From NCBI RefSeq assembly GCF_001895265.1, contig NZ_CP016796.1:1674001-1738000 (forward strand): a stretch of 64,000 bases of DNA. The letters run 5' to 3'. The notes below the pieces were generated by a model. It was not told where the DNA came from, searched no databases, and saw only the letters and a list, made by a program, of their open reading frames with translations. Origin of the DNA: Francisella uliginis. GTDB lineage: Bacteria > Pseudomonadota > Gammaproteobacteria > Francisellales > Francisellaceae. The position numbers and the translations under genes are program-made. This document shows, one piece after another, positions 57,763-64,000 of the stretch; position 1 is the stretch's first letter, and the number at the start of each line of letters is the position of its first letter.

Positions 57763-60700
57763 CTAAGCCACACTATAAACCTTATCAATCTCTTTCATCA
57801 ACTTATCAGTTTCAGTAAGTGCTAGAATTATCTTTTGATAATGTAAGATATCTTCAAAGCCTAGCTCTCTACCCTTACGATCTTTGAGCCATTTTTGAGC
57901 TGGTTGATAACCACCAATATAAAAATTCCAAGCTACTTCTGGGACATTATCAAAATACTGCCCTTTGTTGATGTAAACTTTGCCATCTTTATAGCTTGGT
58001 TTATCGACAATATTATCGCCATCTATCGGGTAGCTTGTAATGTAACCTGTAACTACTGGCGACTCTAATAAATGAATTTGGCGAAGTTGTCCGCCTAGCT
58101 CTACCAGTTGCCAAAAAGTATCTATAGTTGGATATGGTACGCGTGGGAAATCTATTTTTAGAAATTCTTTGTATCTCTCACGGTAGCTAGGACTGTGAAG
58201 TACCGCATAGATGTAGTCGAGTATGTCTATTGGGGCAAATGTTTTAGATAGGTCACTGAGCGGAGTCGAAGTGCCGTTATTACATGATTGAGTACCTAAA
58301 TCACCATTCAACACTTCGACTCCGCTCAGTAAACTTGAATGGTGTGTTTTCTCAGCAACAAACTCCAAGCCAAGGCTCTTCTCAATCTCTTTAACAATAC
58401 TCATATCTAAATTTGGTACTCTGCTAGAATCTAGTGAGTCATCATCTGGGTAGAGATATAATGGAAAAATTGGTGCACTACCAAATTTTTTTGCAGTTGA
58501 TAAGGTATTTCCATCTACAGGTTTTTTAGTTATAAAAATATGTCTATAGTCTTGAGATGTTTGTCTAGGTACAAGTAAAGCAATATTATCATATAGTAAA
58601 TGTTTCATAGTAGAATATCTAGAATAAGCACTAAAGCCTTTAGATGATTTTGATAAATAACAATATCTACTATCAAATATTCTATAATCGATTTTAGCAA
58701 TGCTATGTAATCCATTTGCTTTTATATCTTCTTTTGCATTTAATACAGTCCAATCTCTCTTATCTACTATTTCATATTTTGCTTTAATTGCTGCCTGATC
58801 TAAATCTTTAAAATCTTGACACACTTTAATAAGTTCTGCTTTATTCATATTTATAGCAAGCTTATCTTGTTGGGTTTCAATGCCTGAACTATAAACTTTA
58901 AATAATGAGCTTACATTAAACCCTCTCTCATATTGTTTAATCAAACCAAAATCTTTTTTCACAAAAAAATAATTTGGCTTACTATATTCTAATTTATTCC
59001 ATGAAATATTTTTTAAATCATTTTGATTTAAAAAGTCATACTTATAGTTTCTCTTACCAAACAAATCATAATGGTAGACTTCAGCTAATTCGCCTTTTTT
59101 CTTAGCTCCAGTTTTAACAAAAATATTGATAGATACGCCTTGCATAATATCAAAGACATTTTCATCTTTTGAGCCATCTGGGCAAATTTCTTTTTTCTTA
59201 GAATTACCATGTAAATCTATGATATAAATCTTATCAAAGCTCTCTAATAGTGACTTTCTCATCTGCCTATGAGTTATACCATCTATAAAAGAGTTATTAG
59301 ATATATACGCTAATACACCCTCACCTGTTCTATCTATGTAATGCTGTCCATAACGAGTAAATTTGATATAATCATCATCTAAATTTATCTTTCTTTCATT
59401 AAGGTTTTTCTTATAGTCTTTAATTAGGTCTTGTATCCATTCGCCTTTATTACTAGAGCTAACCGAGTACGGCGGATTACCCATCACTACCATTACTGGA
59501 GTATCTTTTTTGATTTGGTTTGCCTCATTGGCTTCATTACTTAGCCAGTTAGCAAAAAGTGTCCCAGTATCAGGGTGATGCTCCTCAAGTGAGTTTGTCA
59601 GATAGATATGGAAGCGTTGGCTTTGGGTAGATTTTGGCTTATAGCCGGTATCTGTTAGAAGCATATCTAACTTTAGATGTGCCATTGCATAACTTGCCAT
59701 CAGTAGCTCGAAGCCATTTAACCTAGGTATCAAATGCTCCTCTACATAACCACTCCAAGCACCTTGCATAGCTTTGAAATTGTTATTGTAAATAAACTTA
59801 ATCGCCTCTGCCAAAAATGTCCCTGTACCAGTTGCTGGATCTAGAACTTGGACTTTGTGGACTTCTTTTTCTATTTGTTTATAGCCAGATTTTGATCTTT
59901 TATCAGTTGTTTGACTGTCAATTTGTATCTTTGTCTTGGTAGTATCTGCTAGCCCTTGGCTTAGTCCAAACTCTGATTTTAGCACCTCATCAACTGCTCT
60001 TACGATAAAGCTAACTACAGGTTGAGGTGTATACCAAACTCCCTTTGCCTTTCTAAGCTTTGAGTCATATTCAGATAGAAAATCCTCATAAAAATGCACT
60101 ATTGGATCTTGGGTTTTGGTACTTCTACCAAATTTTGAAAGTATCTTGCGTAAATCTACCGCACGGAAAACATCCGCTAAGTTATCAACTGTATGCTTAA
60201 TCCTGCCATCAATATTTGTACCAGCGACATAGTCAAACAGCATTCTTAGAAATGGATTTGTCTTGGGTATCTTCTCAGCTGCTTCTTGACGCGAGAAAGT
60301 GTCTAAAACCTTATCGTGATACCTTGCAGCAAACATCCCATACGCTAGCGTTTGAGCATAAATATCCGCAAAGCCCTTTGGTGTCAAATCATGGATTAGA
60401 ATATTTCTAAAAGTTTCATATTGTGATCTTAGCCCACTATTTTGCTCATCTTCGATATCTTTGTTTAGTGCATTTTCTAATGTATTTTGCAATAATCTTG
60501 CCTTACCTGCCATCATCCCCGCTAATTTCTTCGGCGAGCGGATAGTTTGACCTATATATGTACAGAAATCTTTGATTAGATTTTCAAACTGTTGGAAGTT
60601 TCTAACGATTGGTTTAATCTCGCCATTTTCAATAGTCGCAATCTCAATCTGTGTAACTAGCTCACCCTCTTTGAAGAACTGAAAACGCAAATAATCTGTG

Positions 60701-60993
60701 ATAATCAAATTATCCAAAGCCTTGCGGTAGCGACTAAACTGCTCTTTGTAGTTCTTTGAATCTAAATCTTTACCAATATCTTTCGCCTCGATATAACCAA
60801 TTGGTATATCTTTTTTGGTAATCACATAATCAGGGTTACCACAGTCTGTAACATTTGCCGGCTCATTTGTGACATCTATATCGGCTACTAGAGATACTAG
60901 CAAATCTTCTAAATCCTTGCGGTATGTATGTTCACGAGATATACCAGTTTTATAGCGTTTGTTAAGTTGCTCGAGATATTGCTGAGTTGTCAT
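57763..60993 (-). CDS. Single-chain restriction–modification enzyme (type IIG/ISP-like, adenine methylase)
   Basis: A 1076-residue protein combining nuclease and methylase in one chain. The N-terminus has a PD-(D/E)xK core: Asp55 in NPDYVIT and Glu69-Ala-Lys71 in YIEAKD. The middle holds N6-adenine methylase motif I VLDPATGTGTFLAEAI (near 387) and motif IV MGNPPYS (near 504). The C-terminal third is probably target recognition, ending with TYRERYKEFLKIDFPRVPYP-like residues. No helicase motifs are seen, so type IIG fits better than full type ISP. Residues ~888–913 are encoded by a perfect 19-bp inverted repeat (58255–58330). It appears intact. No separate specificity or methylase gene is adjacent. 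Confidence 0.88.
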   Translation of the reverse strand: MTTQQYLEQLNKRYKTGISREHTYRKDLEDLLVSLVADIDVTNEPANVTDCGNPDYVITKKDIPIGYIEAKDIGKDLDSKNYKEQFSRYRKALDNLIITDYLRFQFFKEGELVTQIEIATIENGEIKPIVRNFQQFENLIKDFCTYIGQTIRSPKKLAGMMAGKARLLQNTLENALNKDIEDEQNSGLRSQYETFRNILIHDLTPKGFADIYAQTLAYGMFAARYHDKVLDTFSRQEAAEKIPKTNPFLRMLFDYVAGTNIDGRIKHTVDNLADVFRAVDLRKILSKFGRSTKTQDPIVHFYEDFLSEYDSKLRKAKGVWYTPQPVVSFIVRAVDEVLKSEFGLSQGLADTTKTKIQIDSQTTDKRSKSGYKQIEKEVHKVQVLDPATGTGTFLAEAIKFIYNNNFKAMQGAWSGYVEEHLIPRLNGFELLMASYAMAHLKLDMLLTDTGYKPKSTQSQRFHIYLTNSLEEHHPDTGTLFANWLSNEANEANQIKKDTPVMVVMGNPPYSVSSSNKGEWIQDLIKDYKKNLNERKINLDDDYIKFTRYGQHYIDRTGEGVLAYISNNSFIDGITHRQMRKSLLESFDKIYIIDLHGNSKKKEICPDGSKDENVFDIMQGVSINIFVKTGAKKKGELAEVYHYDLFGKRNYKYDFLNQNDLKNISWNKLEYSKPNYFFVKKDFGLIKQYERGFNVSSLFKVYSSGIETQQDKLAINMNKAELIKVCQDFKDLDQAAIKAKYEIVDKRDWTVLNAKEDIKANGLHSIAKIDYRIFDSRYCYLSKSSKGFSAYSRYSTMKHLLYDNIALLVPRQTSQDYRHIFITKKPVDGNTLSTAKKFGSAPIFPLYLYPDDDSLDSSRVPNLDMSIVKEIEKSLGLEFVAEKTHHSSLLSGVEVLNGDLGTQSCNNGTSTPLSDLSKTFAPIDILDYIYAVLHSPSYRERYKEFLKIDFPRVPYPTIDTFWQLVELGGQLRQIHLLESPVVTGYITSYPIDGDNIVDKPSYKDGKVYINKGQYFDNVPEVAWNFYIGGYQPAQKWLKDRKGRELGFEDILHYQKIILALTETDKLMKEIDKVYSVA
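58255..58330. repeat. Perfect 19-bp inverted repeat inside the restriction–modification gene
   Basis: ACTGAGCGGAGTCGAAGTG (58255–58273) and CACTTCGACTCCGCTCAGT (58312–58330) are exact reverse complements around a 38-base loop. The arms share their core with the murE insertion and the 16488–16586 element. In the protein it encodes the stretch from STPLSD back to LSGVEV. Confidence 0.9.
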
Positions 60994-61556
60994 TCAAAAT
61001 TATAAAATCTAAAAGATATTATTAAGATTATAGATTATTTGATATGAAAATGTAGTTTACTTTTCTAAAAAAACTCTCATCAAAAAATAGAATCAGATAT
61101 TTTTGGATAGTTCCATTAGTATTTATTATCATATCTGCACATTAGCGATTAGCATTTACTAAAGACAATGAATTAAAAATAGAATTGTCCGAGTTCAATA
61201 CAATTGGACGAGTTTTCTATTTTTTCATTGGCTTAAAATGCGGCAGCGTAGTGCTAGGCAATTTTGCATACTTTTTTTGCTATACAAAAAGTATGTCGTT
61301 ATAGCTTACGAAGTAAGCAACGAAACCTGTATGACTTAAACGAAAAACAAAGTTTAATACTTTACTTTTAAGATATAGCTAATTCTAATAACTTTTGAAA
61401 CCATTTTTGTCATCCTATGGCTTGACCATAGGATCCAATTATTATGAGCTTTAAATTTGGATTCTACGATCAAGTCGTAGAATGACATTTTTCTTTCGAA
61501 TTAACTATATATATCCCCGTATCAAACATGATGGTGGGAATAATTTTTGATGGTTA
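60994..61556. other. 563-bp intergenic region holding a hairpin-rich segment and a palindromic element
   Basis: I see no gene. From about 61190 to 61320 it is hairpin-rich: AATTGTCC…GGACG, CATACTTTTT…ACAAAAAGTATG (61268–61297), and CGTTATAGCTTAC-GAA-GTAAGCAACG (near 61296–61322). It looks like a remnant of a dispersed repeat or mobile element. A TGTCAT element follows at 61408. The restriction gene's promoter must lie in 60994–61100, which is AT-rich with TATAAT-like runs. Confidence 0.5.
61408..61487. repeat. TGTCAT palindromic element, copy 3 of 3
   Basis: About 80 bp. It starts TGTCATCCTATGGCTTGACC and ends in GATTCTACGATCAAGTCGTAG then AATGACA, with the inverted-repeat ends and inner hairpins of the elements at 27361 and 32207. 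The arms differ by several substitutions that mostly keep pairing. Confidence 0.85.
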
Positions 61557-63002
61557 TTATTTAGGCTGCCAAACAATATCAAGCTCTTTGGCTGCTTTGA
61601 CATCATCTAAACGACGAGATGGTAAACTATATGGTGCTTTTTTAAGATACTCAGGGTTTTGTTTTGCAATATTCCTAATCTCAACCATTGCCTGGATAAA
61701 CTTCTCCATACTATCAACATTCTCAGTTTCAGTAGGCTCTATTAGTAGGCATTCTGGTACTAGCAATGGGAAATACATAGTAGGAGCATGCACGCCTCTA
61801 TCTATCAAACACTTAGCGAAATCCGTAGCTGTCACGCCATACTTTTGAAATTCAGGTTTTAATGTCACAATAAACTCGTGAGATGCTCTTCTATCAGGAT
61901 ATGCTATTGTAAAGCCTTCTTCTTTTAAACGCACCATCATATAGTTAGCGTTTAGAGTTGCTATTTCAGATGCTTCAGTTAAGCCATTACCACCTAACAT
62001 TGCGCCATAAATATATGCTCTAAGTAACACCCCAATATTACCGTTAAACGCAGATAGTCTACCGATAGTATTAGGTACATCTTTTTCCTCTAACCATACA
62101 AATTTATTATCTTTTTTACCAACCATTGGTACAGGTAAAAACTCTTTTAATTTGTCATTAACAGCTACTGGACCAGCACCTGGACCGCCACCACCATGAG
62201 GAGTTGCAAAAGTTTTATGTAAATTCATATGTAAAACATCAAAGCCCATATCTCCAGGGCGCGCTTTACCCATGATCGCATTTAGGTTTGCGCCATCATA
62301 GTATAGTAAACCGCCAGCCTCATGAACTTTCTTTGCGATCACAGCTATACTTCTTTCAAATACCCCAACAGTAGATGGATTTGTAAGCATAATACCAGCA
62401 GTTTTTGGTCCTAGCACTTTATCAAGAGCTTCGATATCAATATCACCACACTTCTTAGTTGGAATCTCGATAACTTTTAAGCCACACACTTTTGCAGTAG
62501 CTGGGTTTGTACCATGAGCTGCATCTGGCACAATAATTTCATTACGCTCAAAATCACCACGTTTATGATGATAAGCTTTGATCATAGCTACACCTGCAAA
62601 CTCACCTTGAGCGCCTGCCATAGGTGCAAGTGAAACACCAGTCATACCTGTTAGCTCTTTTATCAAATCTTGTAGATCATATAAACACTCTAGAGTACCT
62701 TGAGCACTTTGTGTACTTGCATACGGATGTCTTTCTAAAAAACCAGGTAGCGAAGCATACTTATGTGCTGCACGAGGATTGTACTTCATAGTACAAGAAC
62801 CTAGTGGATAAAAATTTGTATCTATACAAAAATTCTTACGTGATAGTTGTGTATAATGTCTAACAACATCTAACTCAGCTTGTTCAGGCAAAATAGGTTT
62901 TTTAGAACGAAGCATATTTGCTGGAATATCCGAAGTATCACCTTTTTTACTTGGCATTACAGCTGGTGAGTTTACACCTCTAGTTTTTTCAAAAATAACC
63001 AT
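61557..63002 (-). CDS. gcvPB: Glycine dehydrogenase (decarboxylating) subunit 2
   Basis: PLP-bearing subunit of the split P-protein of the glycine cleavage system. It has 481 residues. The PLP lysine lies in [20 protein letters not shown] (near 258–277), with [13 protein letters not shown] near 65 and [11 protein letters not shown] near 155. GGAGG precedes the ATG, four bases after the gcvPA stop. The downstream side carries an AT-rich region with repeats. Confidence 0.96.
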   Translation of the reverse strand: MVIFEKTRGVNSPAVMPSKKGDTSDIPANMLRSKKPILPEQAELDVVRHYTQLSRKNFCIDTNFYPLGSCTMKYNPRAAHKYASLPGFLERHPYASTQSAQGTLECLYDLQDLIKELTGMTGVSLAPMAGAQGEFAGVAMIKAYHHKRGDFERNEIIVPDAAHGTNPATAKVCGLKVIEIPTKKCGDIDIEALDKVLGPKTAGIMLTNPSTVGVFERSIAVIAKKVHEAGGLLYYDGANLNAIMGKARPGDMGFDVLHMNLHKTFATPHGGGGPGAGPVAVNDKLKEFLPVPMVGKKDNKFVWLEEKDVPNTIGRLSAFNGNIGVLLRAYIYGAMLGGNGLTEASEIATLNANYMMVRLKEEGFTIAYPDRRASHEFIVTLKPEFQKYGVTATDFAKCLIDRGVHAPTMYFPLLVPECLLIEPTETENVDSMEKFIQAMVEIRNIAKQNPEYLKKAPYSLPSRRLDDVKAAKELDIVWQPK

Positions 63003-63006
63003 TTAA

Positions 63007-64000
63007 TTAACCTCCTAACCTAGCTAGAACTTTCTTAGTCGCTGCAATATATTCATCTAGATCTTCTTGTGTATGAATTTCAGTAGCGCAAATCATAATA
63101 GATTTTTCTAAGTCGTTACTATATTCACCCAAGAAATATCCGGCATCAATACCTTCTTTTTCCATTTCTGTTACGAAAGTTGTTGCGTTTACAGGTAAAT
63201 CAATAACCACCTCATTAAAAAATGCTTTATCAAACCTAATACTTACACCATCTAATTTAGATAACTCATTTGCTAGGTTTGTTGTATTTTCATGAGATAC
63301 ACTAGCAACTCTTTCTAGACCTTCAGCACCAAGCAAACTCATATAAATAGTTGCAGCTGTTACCATAAGACCTTGGTTAGTACAGATATTAGAAGTAGCT
63401 TTTGCACGGCGAATATGTTGCTCTCTAGCTTGTAGAGTTAAGCAAAAACCTTCATTACCATCTAGATCAACAGTTCTACCAACAATACGACCTGGCATTT
63501 GACGCACATGAGGCATTTTACAAGTCATAAAGCCAAAATATGGACCGCCTGAAGCTAAAGGCACACCCATAGGCTGACCCTCACCACAGACTATATCAGC
63601 ACCTTTTTCACCCCATTCAGCTGGTGATTTTAAGATTGCTAAGGACATTGGATTAGTTACAGCTATAGCTAAAGCTCCATGTTCATGCGCCCAATCTGTC
63701 AGACTATCAACATCTGCAAGTTGACCTAAGAAATTAGGACTTTGGACAACTACCGCAGCATATTGAGTATCAGCAAAATCAGCTAGCTTTGCTATATCTG
63801 TTTTACCATTTTTAGAGTCCAAGTTTACAACATCAATCTCAATACCTTGATGCTTCGTAATTGTTTCTAGTACATTTAAGTACGTTGGATGTAACGCTTC
63901 AGCTATTAGGACTTTTTGTGATTTTGCCTTTTTATTAGAGCGAATCGCCATAAGTACAGACTCTGCTAATGCAGTTGCCCCATCATACATAGATGCATTT
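63007..64000 (-). CDS. gcvPA: Glycine dehydrogenase (decarboxylating) subunit 1 (partial, C-terminal part)
   Basis: The frame is open through the right edge of the window, so the N-terminus is missing. The visible residues begin [19 protein letters not shown], an internal segment of GcvPA; the Met at 63990 is internal and not the start. [29 protein letters not shown] and [21 protein letters not shown] identify the family. It pairs with GcvPB four bases downstream, forming the P-protein that decarboxylates glycine. Confidence 0.95.
   Translation of the reverse strand, partial: NASMYDGATALAESVLMAIRSNKKAKSQKVLIAEALHPTYLNVLETITKHQGIEIDVVNLDSKNGKTDIAKLADFADTQYAAVVVQSPNFLGQLADVDSLTDWAHEHGALAIAVTNPMSLAILKSPAEWGEKGADIVCGEGQPMGVPLASGGPYFGFMTCKMPHVRQMPGRIVGRTVDLDGNEGFCLTLQAREQHIRRAKATSNICTNQGLMVTAATIYMSLLGAEGLERVASVSHENTTNLANELSKLDGVSIRFDKAFFNEVVIDLPVNATTFVTEMEKEGIDAGYFLGEYSNDLEKSIMICATEIHTQEDLDEYIAATKKVLARLGG

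Overview
The window is AT-rich, gene-dense bacterial DNA. Its proteins and gene order (gcvPA/gcvPB, a complete glycogen/pullulanase block, thrABC–asd, scattered mur genes) fit the gammaproteobacterial genus Francisella. The malonate decarboxylase operon makes me favour an environmental or fish-associated lineage (F. philomiragia/noatunensis type) over classical F. tularensis. That placement is inference from remembered gene content, not from a search.

Layout. 1–3.4 kb: the end of a pckA–mraY–murD run; murD leaves the window, and the PEP carboxykinase homologue has lost several catalytic residues. 3.5–12.3 kb: glnS, an ABC-F ATPase (uup) and four transporters or efflux proteins (POT, two MFS, FUSC). 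12.3–16.5 kb: rlmB and mpl, diverging from pyrE–lpxH–small membrane protein. 16.5–22.6 kb: thrABC and the divergent asd, giving aspartate to threonine. 22.6–28.3 kb: a cysteine-rich exported protein, murF, a DUF5677-like protein, a tiny lipoprotein, murE and glyQ; murE carries an in-frame insertion made of palindromic repeat DNA. 28.5–30.6 kb: an FAD monooxygenase and an unknown CxxC/CxC protein. 30.7–44.6 kb: the pgm–glgC–glgA–glgP–malQ operon facing away from glgB–pullulanase, a complete cytoplasmic glycogen synthesis and breakdown set. 44.6–46.8 kb: a shikimate-dehydrogenase-like protein with an altered active site and a dicarboxylate/amino-acid symporter. 46.8–49.2 kb: metY–metA behind a SAM-II riboswitch. 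49.2–55.1 kb: malonate decarboxylase operon mdcA–mdcCD–mdcE–mdcG–mdcB–mdcH, with acyl-carrier and beta subunits fused. 55.2–61 kb: a GST-like protein, an exported SGNH esterase and a single-chain restriction–modification enzyme, also with an in-frame hairpin repeat. 61.5–64 kb: gcvPB and partial gcvPA (glycine cleavage P-protein).

The methionine genes form a coherent unit: thrA and asd give homoserine, a MetA whose specificity residue predicts acetyl-CoA use gives O-acetylhomoserine, MetY sulfhydrylates it, and a SAM-II aptamer senses the end product.

The most interesting signals are a family of small palindromic elements (TGTCAT ends) that sit between genes and also inside murE and the restriction gene in frame, the apparently catalytically dead PckA homologue, the SAM-II riboswitch in a gammaproteobacterium, and the MdcC–MdcD fusion. 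I saw no CRISPR array, no tRNA or rRNA gene and no intact transposase.
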